From positions 1-6,521 of the forward strand of contig CABQHF010000126.1 in assembly GCA_902463905.1 (NCBI GenBank): DNA of 6,521 bases, read 5' to 3'. Origin of the DNA: an uncultured Faecalibacterium sp. GTDB taxonomy: Bacteria > Bacillota > Clostridia > Oscillospirales > Ruminococcaceae. The notes under the pieces were generated by a model that did not search any database, was not told the DNA's origin, and worked only from the letters and a program-made list of their open reading frames with translations. The position numbers and the translations under genes are program-made. Numbering within the stretch: the stretch's first letter is position 1; each line of letters begins with the position of its first letter. This document shows positions 1-5,436 of the stretch, piece by piece.

Positions 1-776
1 TGGAGCGTCTGGCGCGGGAGAGTGGCCGCTACGCCCGGGAGGAAAAACTGCTGGACGAGCTGGCCCAGGTGCTGGGCCTGCCCAAACCGCCCCGCGCCAT
101 TGAAAGCTACGATATTTCCAACTGGGGCGATGGCACCAGCGTCTGCGGCATGGTCACCTTCAAGGACGGCAAGCCTTTCAAAGCGGGCTACCGCAAGTTC
201 AAGATGAAGACCGTAGCGGGCACCGACGACTACGCCTCGCTGGCAGAAACAGTGGCACGCCGGGCGGCAGAGTACGAAAAATACGCCGCACAGGCGCAAA
301 ACGGTCAGCCCGGCGGCAACTGGTTCGGGCAGAAGCCGGATCTTTTGCTGATGGACGGCGGCAGGGGACAGGTGAGCGCCGCAAAGGAGGCGCTTGCCGG
401 TACGGCACTGGCAGATGTGCCGCTGTACGGCATGGTAAAGGATGACCACCACCGCACCCGCGCCATCGTGGACAGCGACGGGCGGGAAATCGCCATCAAC
501 ATGAACCGGGGCACCTTTACCTTCATTACTGCCATTCAGGACGAGACCCACCGTTTTGCCAACGCCTACCGCAAGCAGCAGATGAAGCAGAAAAGCTACT
601 CCTCCACCCTGACCGAGGTGCCGGGCGTAGGCCCTAAAACCGCCAAAGCCCTGCTGGCGCAGTTCAAAAGCGTGGGCGCGGTGAAGGACGCCACCCCCGA
701 CCAGCTGGAAAACACTCCCGGTGTGGGCAAACAGCTGGCGCAGACCATCTACGAATATTTTCACAGGGAAGCATAA
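1..776 (+). CDS. uvrC: UvrABC excinuclease subunit C (UvrC), C-terminal part, 5' end cut by the window
   Basis: UvrC makes the 3' and 5' incisions around bulky DNA lesions after UvrA/UvrB have located them; it acts in the cytoplasm. About 257 C-terminal residues of a family usually near 600 residues are visible. The frame is open from base 3 to the TAA at 774-776, so the first visible ATG/GTG codons are not starts. Counting from base 3, the sequence begins in the helical region before the RNase H-like 5'-nuclease domain. That domain shows YDISN (Asp at about residue 37), the TDDYAS segment, LLMDGGRGQ and QDETHRFA, so the acidic residues and His expected for catalysis are kept. Two helix-hairpin-helix motifs follow at the C-terminus (EVPGVGPKTAKALL and NTPGVGKQLAQ) and bind DNA. 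The N-terminal GIY-YIG and UVR domains lie outside the window. The gene is convergent with the DUF1700 gene and is followed within a few bases by a hairpin. Identification is firm from motif order. Confidence 0.97.
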   Translation, partial: ERLARESGRYAREEKLLDELAQVLGLPKPPRAIESYDISNWGDGTSVCGMVTFKDGKPFKAGYRKFKMKTVAGTDDYASLAETVARRAAEYEKYAAQAQNGQPGGNWFGQKPDLLLMDGGRGQVSAAKEALAGTALADVPLYGMVKDDHHRTRAIVDSDGREIAINMNRGTFTFITAIQDETHRFANAYRKQQMKQKSYSSTLTEVPGVGPKTAKALLAQFKSVGAVKDATPDQLENTPGVGKQLAQTIYEYFHREA

Positions 777-777
777 A

Positions 778-824
778 AACACCCCCGGCATCCGAATGAA
801 ACGAAAACGGATGCCGGGGGTGTT
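778..824 (-). terminator. Perfect 17-bp hairpin between convergent genes; U-tract serves the leftward operon
   Basis: Arms 778-794 and 808-824 are exact reverse complements (core CACCCCCGGCATCCG) around a 13-base loop. On the minus strand the hairpin is followed by GTTTTTAT, a proper U-tract, and it lies 14 bases after the TGA of the DUF1700 gene, so it is a textbook intrinsic terminator for that operon. On the plus strand the hairpin starts right after the uvrC stop but is followed by TGTTCTGGG, with only a poor U-run. It may therefore stop or protect uvrC mRNA less efficiently. The A-run that makes the leftward U-tract includes the uvrC stop codon. Confidence 0.9.
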
Positions 825-837
825 CTGGGTTCAGGGG

Positions 838-1950
838 TCAATTCGTATAGGAGATGGAGAAACCGCCGGTGGTGGAACTGAGAGAAATTTTACGAGAGGC
901 GTTAGCCTTGCCATCATAGACCGAGGTGTCCGTAAGCCCATTGGTGACGAGGTAATAGTCCGAGGCGCTGCCCTCCAGGGTCAAGGCGGCCTTGCCAAGG
1001 GTGACCGAGATGTTGACATCCTGAGCACCGGACAGCAGACCGATGGTGCAGTCCCCCATGGCAAGTTCGGCATCGAATTCCGGTGCGGACAGATGGTCAA
1101 TGTGACAGCCGCCCGTGGCAAGATCAAAATCTGCATCCTTCACCGTCAGGCTGTCGGCAGAAACGTCCCCCATGGCAAGTTCCAGATCCAGTTCATCCAG
1201 AGAGAGGGTGCCAAGGTCAACGTCCCCCATGGCAAGTTCAATGTCCACCTCATGCAGAATATTTTCCGGAGCTGTAATGGTGAGCACAGCACTGTCAATA
1301 TCAGGGAGAGCGCAGTATTTCGGGATATGGTAGGAAAACTCTGCGGTTCCGTCTTTTTCGTTGGAATGGGTGAGATACCGGGTCCTGAAGCCATCAAACT
1401 GCAGCGTGATGTCGGAAGCGTTTGGGTCAACAACAAAGAGAATGGTACCATAATCCAACTTCAGGGATAGTTTATCGTGGACCATCTCAGCAGAGAGGGA
1501 GAAAGTCAAGCTGTCTGAAGTGGAAACGGGAACGGGAACGGTGGGCTGCGTGGAGGCACTCTCGGCAGCTGTTTCCGCAGAGGGAGCAGGGATTTCCGAG
1601 GCAGGAGGAATGGACTCCACCGGCTGCACCGGGGTAGCTTTGGAGCGCTGGAAGAAAAAGCAACCCAACGCCAGCATTGCCAGCCCACAGCCCAGCACCA
1701 TGCGCCAGCGGGAATGCGGCTTGCGGGCAGGGGGAACCGGGGCGGCAGAACTGCCTGCCGTGCTTTGCTCGTCCAGAATTTTGCGGGCGACCTCCTCGGG
1801 GCTGCCCAGCTCCGCAATGGCGCGGGCTTCGTTCTCCGGCCCGGCGGCATCCAGATAATCTTCGTAATAGCTCAAAGCGTCCTTGCGCTCAGTCTCCGGC
1901 AAAGGAGCCAGAAGCTGCTCCAGCGCAGCAAGAAATGCAGTACGGGTCAT
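838..1950 (-). CDS. DUF1700 (HAAS)-domain membrane protein with DUF4097-like beta-repeat C-terminus, partner of PadR regulator
   Basis: This 370-residue protein has four visible parts. Residues 1-62 are a helical DUF1700/HAAS-type domain (FLAALEQLLAPLPETER, YYEDYLDAA, ELGSPEEVARKIL). Residues 83-100 form a single hydrophobic membrane segment (MVLGCGLAMLALGCFFF). Residues 101-147 are a Pro/Ser/Thr/Ala-rich linker. Residues 148-370 are beta-rich and resemble the DUF4097 'putative adhesin' fold. Within the last part, residues 237-312 hold four exact 19-residue units starting I/L/F/A-[ED]-L-A-[MT]-G-[DG]. Family knowledge: such proteins usually sit beside PadR repressors and are thought to act in envelope stress or surface functions, but no biochemical role is established. 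The ATG at 1950 has AGAGGTGG upstream and lies 3 bases after the padR-type stop, so the two are co-transcribed. The topology (N-terminal domain inside, repeats outside) is inferred. No signal peptidase site is evident. Confidence 0.85.
   Translation of the reverse strand: MTRTAFLAALEQLLAPLPETERKDALSYYEDYLDAAGPENEARAIAELGSPEEVARKILDEQSTAGSSAAPVPPARKPHSRWRMVLGCGLAMLALGCFFFQRSKATPVQPVESIPPASEIPAPSAETAAESASTQPTVPVPVSTSDSLTFSLSAEMVHDKLSLKLDYGTILFVVDPNASDITLQFDGFRTRYLTHSNEKDGTAEFSYHIPKYCALPDIDSAVLTITAPENILHEVDIELAMGDVDLGTLSLDELDLELAMGDVSADSLTVKDADFDLATGGCHIDHLSAPEFDAELAMGDCTIGLLSGAQDVNISVTLGKAALTLEGSASDYYLVTNGLTDTSVYDGKANASRKISLSSTTGGFSISYTN
1051..1239 (-). repeat. 57-bp periodic coding repeat (four units) in the DUF1700/DUF4097 gene
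   Basis: The 18-base string GTCCCCCATGGCAAGTTC (plus-strand reading) occurs exactly at 1051-1068, 1165-1182 and 1222-1239. A diverged copy (GTGGCAAGATC core) sits at 1108-1125. All four starts are spaced by exactly 57 bases, or 19 codons. The encoded units read ELAMGD, ELAMGD, DLATGG and ELAMGD at their starts. Identity at the DNA level, including third positions, is higher than selection on protein alone would need, which suggests recent duplication or gene conversion between units. Confidence 0.85.
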
Positions 1951-1953
1951 AAA

Positions 1954-2271
1954 TCATTCCACCTCTCTGAAAAATGTGTCAATGGAAGAACGGTAGCGGC
2001 TCCACTCCTGCGCGTAGGCGGCAAGCTGCTGCTGCCCGGCAGCGGTGATCTGATAATAGCGTCGGTTGCGGCCGTTGACCGGGGCGTCGTACACTGTTAG
2101 CAGCTGGTCCTTCTGGAGCCGCCGCAGCACGGGATACAGGGTGGATTCGCTCAACTCCAGGGTATGGGTGACCTGTTGGGTGATCTTGTAGCCGTAGGTC
2201 CCTTCTGGCTCCTGAGCCACTACGGACAGCACAATGGCATCCAGCAGTGCGGCACTGATGGGAAAACTCAT
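1954..2271 (-). CDS. PadR-family transcriptional regulator
   Basis: A 105-residue winged-helix DNA-binding protein, the usual length for short PadR regulators. Visible family marks are the N-terminal helix with YGYKI at 26-30, the recognition helix region ESTLYPVLRRL at 42-52, the basic wing GRNRRYYQIT at 67-76, and the following AAGQQQLA helix that leads to the C-terminal dimerisation helix (QEWSRYRSSIDTFF). The ATG at 2271 is well supported: AAAGGAGG (plus-strand 2282-2289) lies 10 bases upstream. The stop is 3 bases from the start of the DUF1700 gene, giving a tight two-gene operon. Family knowledge: PadR proteins are mostly repressors that bind AT-rich dyads and often control their own operon; a palindrome overlapping the promoter here fits that. 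The inducing signal cannot be read from the sequence. Confidence 0.93.
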   Translation of the reverse strand: MSFPISAALLDAIVLSVVAQEPEGTYGYKITQQVTHTLELSESTLYPVLRRLQKDQLLTVYDAPVNGRNRRYYQITAAGQQQLAAYAQEWSRYRSSIDTFFREVE

Positions 2272-2308
2272 GTGGGAACAGCCTCCTTTCCGCAGTATGT
2301 GTTTCTAT

Positions 2309-2331
2309 AATATTATATATCATATAATATT
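2309..2331. promoter_or_regulatory. Perfect AT-rich palindrome over the -10 region, candidate PadR operator
   Basis: Arms AATATTATAT (2309-2318) and ATATAATATT (2322-2331) are exact reverse complements around a 3-base centre. The dyad covers the -10 box of the padR promoter, so a bound dimer would block RNA polymerase. AT-rich dyads can arise easily in AT-rich promoters, so the operator role is an inference supported by its position. Confidence 0.55.
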
Positions 2332-2342
2332 GCACAAGTCAA
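2312..2342 (-). promoter_or_regulatory. Predicted sigma-A promoter of the padR-DUF1700 operon
   Basis: On the minus strand TTGACT (2337-2342) serves as -35. A perfect TATAAT (2312-2317) lies 19 bases further, and an overlapping TATATA with an upstream TG (extended -10, 2314-2319) gives a 17-base spacer. Either register would start transcription a few tens of bases before the PadR ATG. The AT-rich stretch contrasts sharply with the GC-rich surroundings. Confidence 0.75.
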
Positions 2343-2353
2343 TAGAAAATTTA

Positions 2354-2461
2354 CCCTCTCAGTCTCGCTGCGCTCGCCAGCTCCCCCGAAGGGGGGCTTT
2401 ACCGGCACGGACTGGCAGGCAACAAAAAAGCTCCCCCTTTCGGGGGAGCAGACTGAGAGGG
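2354..2461. repeat. 108-bp intergenic element with 12-bp terminal inverted repeats and internal C5/G5 hairpins
   Basis: CCCTCTCAGTCT at 2354-2365 is exactly complementary to AGACTGAGAGGG at 2450-2461. Inside are two hairpins built on the same AGCTCCCCC string (2379-2387 and 2429-2437). The left one closes with GGGGGGCT (2391-2398), the right one with GGGGGAGC (2442-2449). The left GCTCCCCC could instead pair with the right GGGGGAGC, folding the whole element into one long hairpin. No coding capacity is visible. The layout is that of a short dispersed palindromic (REP/MITE-like) element; copy number elsewhere cannot be seen here. It fills most of the gap between the PadR promoter and the binding-protein gene. 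Confidence 0.7.
2424..2449 (-). terminator. Intrinsic terminator of the amino-acid ABC operon, inside the repeat element
   Basis: Read on the minus strand, GCTCCCCC-GAAA-GGGGGAGC is a perfect 8-bp GC-rich stem (2430-2449) followed at once by six T residues (2424-2429). It begins 21 bases after the stop of the binding-protein gene and has all the marks of a rho-independent terminator. Confidence 0.88.
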
Positions 2462-2470
2462 CAGAGCTTC

Positions 2471-3298
2471 TCAGCTTTCAGAAGAAATATCCTGCCCAAA
2501 GTATTTTTCGCCCAGAGCTTTCAGGGTGCCGTCGGCCCGCAGCTCCTCAATGGCAGTGTTCAAAGCGTCCAGGTAGGCGGTGTTCTCGCTCTTGAGCACC
2601 GGGATGGCCACATGGGAGGCCTCGGCGGTCTGGGCCACCAGCTTGAAGTCTGCGTCCGGGTGGACGTTCAGGTAATCGTAGAAGGAGACGTCCGCGTTCA
2701 GGGTGGCGTCAATGCGGCCTGCGGTCAGCAGCTGAATGGTCTCCTCCAGCGTGTCGATGCCCTGCACGGTAGCGCCGTAGCTCTCGGCCAGCTCCATATA
2801 GGTGGAAGCCAGGCTGTTGGCGGTGGTCTTGCCCTTCAGGTCCTCAAAGCTGGTAATGTCGGTATTGTCCTTCCGGACGGCCAGAGCGGTGTGGATGTAG
2901 CCGTAGGGCACGGTAAAGTCGTAGGTCTTGGCCCGCTCCTCGGTGACCTCCACGCCGTTGCACACCAGGTCAAAGCGGCCTGCATCCAGCCCGGCAAACA
3001 GGCTGTCCCAGTCGCTCTCCACATACTCCGGTTCCACGCCCAGCTTTTCGGCGATGGCGCGGGAGACCTCTACATCGTAGCCTACCAGCGTGTCGGAGGC
3101 GTCGTGGTAGCTCCACGGCTGCCATGCGCCCTCCAGCGCTACCACCAGCTTGCCGCTGTTCTGGATGTCGCTTAGCTTATCCAGCGGTGCAGGGCCTGCG
3201 GTGCTGGATGCAGCGTCCTTGGAAGAGCAGCCGGTCAGGCTCAGCACCCCGGCGGCAGCCATAACGCTCATCAGAGAAATAAAGGTTCTGCGTTTCAT
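2471..3298 (-). CDS. Amino-acid ABC transporter substrate-binding lipoprotein, probably cystine type
   Basis: A 275-residue extracellular solute-binding protein of the SBP family 3 fold. It captures a polar amino acid outside the membrane and delivers it to the permease encoded upstream. The N-terminus is a lipoprotein signal peptide: MKRR, a hydrophobic stretch, and the lipobox LTGC with the lipidated Cys at residue 24. A Ser/Ala linker follows. The two-lobe domain begins near residue 50 (GKLVVALEG) and includes LVGYDVEVSRAIAEKLGV (71-88), WDSLFAGLDAGRFDLV (97-112), TEERAKTYDFTVPY with Arg122, a likely carboxylate contact, GRIDATL with Asp197, a likely amino-group contact, and the closing DGTLKALGEKYFG (256-268). 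Segments such as GLDAGRFD and ERAKTYDF recall cystine-binding TcyA/FliY; the exact ligand is inferred. The ATG at 3298 has AAAGGA 7 bases upstream. It is the last gene of the operon, unusually distant (274 bases) from the ATPase. Confidence 0.93.
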   Translation of the reverse strand: MKRRTFISLMSVMAAAGVLSLTGCSSKDAASSTAGPAPLDKLSDIQNSGKLVVALEGAWQPWSYHDASDTLVGYDVEVSRAIAEKLGVEPEYVESDWDSLFAGLDAGRFDLVCNGVEVTEERAKTYDFTVPYGYIHTALAVRKDNTDITSFEDLKGKTTANSLASTYMELAESYGATVQGIDTLEETIQLLTAGRIDATLNADVSFYDYLNVHPDADFKLVAQTAEASHVAIPVLKSENTAYLDALNTAIEELRADGTLKALGEKYFGQDISSES

Positions 3299-3337
3299 AG
3301 AAATATCCTTTCAGTTAAAATGTTTGTCTAGGCGGCT

Positions 3338-3563
3338 ATCGGGGAGCTTCTCCGAGGACCGTCCGCTGGGGTGGGACCCTGTTGCCCGTAGGGCAATAGG
3401 GCGGGCGATGGAATGGCCTGCAACGGCAACGACCGCCGCCAGCGGCGGAAACAGGGAGTTGCTGTTGGGACAGCGGCCAGCAGAATGCAAGGCTCGCTCA
3501 AGGGCCGCCGCATGCGCTGGGAGCCGCAACCCGTATTCGTGTCCGAGGAGGAAGCTCCCCGAT
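3338..3563. repeat. 226-bp GC-rich inverted-repeat-bounded element between ATPase and binding-protein genes
   Basis: ATCGGGGAGCTTC at 3338-3350 is exactly complementary to GAAGCTCCCCGAT at 3551-3563. Just inside each end the string TCCGAGGA occurs as a direct copy. The interior is dense in small hairpins: CCCTGTT/AACAGGG (3377-3383 with 3440-3446), TTGCCC-GTA-GGGCAA, CCGCCG-CCAG-CGGCGG, and GCGGCC/GGCCGC (3473-3478 with 3503-3508). No convincing gene, ribosome site or target-site duplication is visible. It occupies most of the 274-base gap in the operon. It could be a non-autonomous mobile element, a dispersed palindromic repeat, or a structured intercistronic RNA; the sequence alone does not decide. 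Confidence 0.6.
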
Positions 3564-3572
3564 GACCGTATA

Positions 3573-4373
<801 letters not shown>

Positions 4374-4383
4374 AGGTTCCACA

Positions 4384-4390
4384 CTCCTTT
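4384..4390 (-). promoter_or_regulatory. Ribosome binding site AAAGGAG deciding the ATPase start
   Basis: AAAGGAG on the minus strand lies between the permease TAA (4392-4394) and the ATPase start. It leaves one base to GTG 4382, ten to ATG 4373 and sixteen to ATG 4367, which favours ATG 4373. Confidence 0.75.
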
Positions 4391-4391
4391 C

Positions 4392-5075
4392 TTACTGAAA
4401 GCCGCGGGCGTTGAGCCGGCGCTCCAGCACAGCCTGCAGTTTGGTGATGACCGTGCAGAACAGCAGGTACACCACCGCTACCTCGCAGTAGATGGGCAGG
4501 AAGATGTAGGTGCGGGCCGCCACGCGCTGACCGGCTAGGAACATCTCCGCCACCGTGATGTTGGACGCCAGCGAGGTGTCCTTGATCATGCCGATGAGGG
4601 AGTTGGAGAGGGCGGGCACGGCGGTGCGCAGGGCCTGCGGCAGCACGATGCGGCGCATGATCTGCCACCAGCTCATGCCCACGCAGTAACCGGCTTCCAG
4701 CTGGCCCTGGGGCACGCTTTCCAGGGCCCCTCGCATGGTCTCGGCGCAGTAGGCACCCTCGTTGATGGCAAAGGTGATGACGGCCGCCGGGAAGGCGTCC
4801 AGCATGATGCCCAGGCTGGGCAGGCCGTAGAAGATGATGTACAGCTGCACCAGCAGCGGGGTGCCGCGCACGACCCAGATGTAGAACCGGGCGATCTGCC
4901 GCAGCACCGGCACGTTGGCGTACTGGATCAGAGCCACGACCACCGCGATGATCATGGCAAAAAAGAAGGAGATGATGGTCAGCGGGATGGTCATGGTCAG
5001 GCCGGAGGTCAGGATCCGGGGCAAGGCCTCCGCCAGCACGCTGACCGTGCGGTTGGATAAAAGTGCTTCAAACAT
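4392..5075 (-). CDS. Amino-acid ABC transporter permease (probable cystine importer, TcyB-like)
   Basis: A 227-residue inner-membrane subunit of the His/Glu/Gln/Arg/opine permease family, of normal length. Hydrophobic membrane segments are visible near residues 23-50, 72-90, 93-110, 155-175 and 190-212. Family marks are RGTPLLVQLYIIFYGLPS (70-87), FAINEGAYCAETMRGAL (102-118), and the EAA coupling loop EAGYCVGMSWWQIMRRIVLP (127-146), which contacts the ATPase. This is followed by SLIGMIKDTSLAS (159-171). The run of these motifs closely recalls TcyB/YecS cystine permeases. It is the first gene of the leftward operon. Only one permease gene is present, so the membrane part is probably a homodimer. 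The ATG at 5075 has GAGGA (5085-5089) about 9 bases upstream, a modest ribosome site. The leader contains a small hairpin that might attenuate expression. Confidence 0.94.
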   Translation of the reverse strand: MFEALLSNRTVSVLAEALPRILTSGLTMTIPLTIISFFFAMIIAVVVALIQYANVPVLRQIARFYIWVVRGTPLLVQLYIIFYGLPSLGIMLDAFPAAVITFAINEGAYCAETMRGALESVPQGQLEAGYCVGMSWWQIMRRIVLPQALRTAVPALSNSLIGMIKDTSLASNITVAEMFLAGQRVAARTYIFLPIYCEVAVVYLLFCTVITKLQAVLERRLNARGFQ

Positions 5076-5100
5076 GGGATAAGATCCTCAGAATCCATGC

Positions 5101-5125
5101 AAAAGAGGGGGCAACAGCTCCCTCT
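5101..5125 (-). terminator. Weak terminator/attenuator-like hairpin in the permease leader
   Basis: On the minus strand AGAGGG (5120-5125) pairs with CCCTCT (5104-5109). An A-C mismatch, two more G-C pairs and a TGTT loop lie inside, and TTT follows the stem. It stands 25 bases before the permease ATG. The U-run is short, so termination would be partial at best; a stabilising or regulatory leader hairpin is equally possible. Confidence 0.35.
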
Positions 5126-5146
5126 GGGGTGTTTTCGGACAAGAGT

Positions 5147-5177
5147 AGAATACACCCTGAACTGGGGTTTAAGTCAA
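5147..5177 (-). promoter_or_regulatory. Possible proximal promoter of the ABC operon
   Basis: On the minus strand TTGACT (5172-5177, five of six consensus bases) is followed by TG-TATTCT (-10 at 5147-5152, four of six) with a long 19-base spacer. The -35 is good and the -10 mediocre. It would give a leader of about 65 bases. Confidence 0.45.
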
Positions 5178-5215
5178 GAGGGTCGGGGGTGAAATCCTAC
5201 AAAACCTACCAGAAT

Positions 5216-5244
5216 ACTATAGCATGAAATGCCCGGCGGTGCAA
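5216..5244 (-). promoter_or_regulatory. Possible distal extended -10 promoter of the ABC operon
   Basis: On the minus strand TGC-TATAGT (TG at 5223-5224, -10 at 5216-5221, five of six consensus bases) forms an extended -10. The aligned -35, TTGCAC (5239-5244), at a 17-base spacing is weak, as extended -10 promoters tolerate. The -35 lies within the 15-bp palindrome described separately. It would give a leader of about 135 bases. Confidence 0.5.
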
Positions 5245-5254
5245 ATGATTTGCA
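5240..5254. promoter_or_regulatory. 15-bp perfect palindrome TGCAAATGATTTGCA, candidate operator
   Basis: TGCAAAT and ATTTGCA are exact complements around one central base. The site overlaps the -35 of the distal leftward promoter and lies about 68 bases before the -35 of the gpsA promoter. It could be bound by a dimeric repressor controlling the importer. I do not recognise the cognate regulator. Confidence 0.5.
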
Positions 5255-5321
5255 AAAAACGCGTATTGTGAACAAAAACACCCCTGCGCCTGTGGGAACT
5301 TTGTGCAATGCGGCAAGCCGG

Positions 5322-5350
5322 TTGACGGGGCAGGCGCTTTCGTGTACAAT
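5322..5350 (+). promoter_or_regulatory. Sigma-A promoter of gpsA
   Basis: TTGACG (5322-5327) and TACAAT (5345-5350), each five of six consensus bases, are separated by an exact 17-base spacer. Transcription should start near 5357, giving a leader of about 80 bases. Confidence 0.85.
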
Positions 5351-5367
5351 GGGCATAACAACGTGCA

Positions 5368-5418
5368 CACCGGGTTTGCCGGTGCCGCGCAAATTCACCG
5401 GCGGCCCGGCTGCCGGTG
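5368..5418 (+). promoter_or_regulatory. Two tandem hairpins with a shared arm in the gpsA leader
   Basis: Hairpin 1 is CACCGG (5368-5373) with CCGGTG (5379-5384). Hairpin 2 is CACCGGC (5396-5402) with GCCGGTG (5412-5418), ending 5 bases before the GGAGG ribosome site. Because all four arms share CACCGG/CCGGTG, arm 1 can also pair with arm 4, allowing alternative folds next to the ribosome site. Structure is seen; a regulatory role is only inferred, and it matches no riboswitch I know. Confidence 0.45.
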
Positions 5419-5423
5419 CAAAC

Positions 5424-5428
5424 GGAGG
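5424..5428 (+). promoter_or_regulatory. Ribosome binding site GGAGG deciding the gpsA start
   Basis: GGAGG is 8 bases before GTG 5437 and lies inside the reading frame opened by GTG 5416. This argues that 5437 is the true start. Confidence 0.8.
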
Positions 5429-5436
5429 ACACAAAC

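Larger units (their letters stand above)
5076..5436. other. Divergent control region between the ABC operon and gpsA
   Basis: This 361-base stretch holds no credible gene. From left to right it contains the permease ribosome site and leader hairpin, two possible leftward promoters, the 15-bp palindrome, an unassigned stretch (about 5256-5321) in which I see nothing, the gpsA promoter, and the hairpin-rich gpsA leader. Confidence 0.8.

Noticed and set aside
721..1470. 249-residue open frame on the plus strand
   Set aside because: It starts inside uvrC, crosses the terminator hairpin and is antisense to the DUF1700 gene; no domain seen.
2234..3175. 313-residue open frame on the plus strand
   Set aside because: Antisense to the binding-protein gene and through the PadR promoter and repeat element; low-complexity His/Gln/Val/Gly product typical of a shadow frame.
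2354..3563. CRISPR array or repeat-spacer pattern from the C5/G5 strings and palindromes
   Set aside because: There are only two unrelated inverted-repeat elements, with no regular direct repeats and spacers and no cas genes.
5080..5224. Riboswitch (SAM/S-box or T-box) in the importer leader
   Set aside because: The leader lacks the conserved blocks of these classes, such as the T-box sequence or the S-box GGTGGAGGGA-type core; only one weak hairpin is seen.
5416..5436. Upstream GTG start of gpsA adding 7 residues
   Set aside because: It lies within a hairpin arm, has no ribosome site, and a good GGAGG sits downstream of it at the right distance for GTG 5437.
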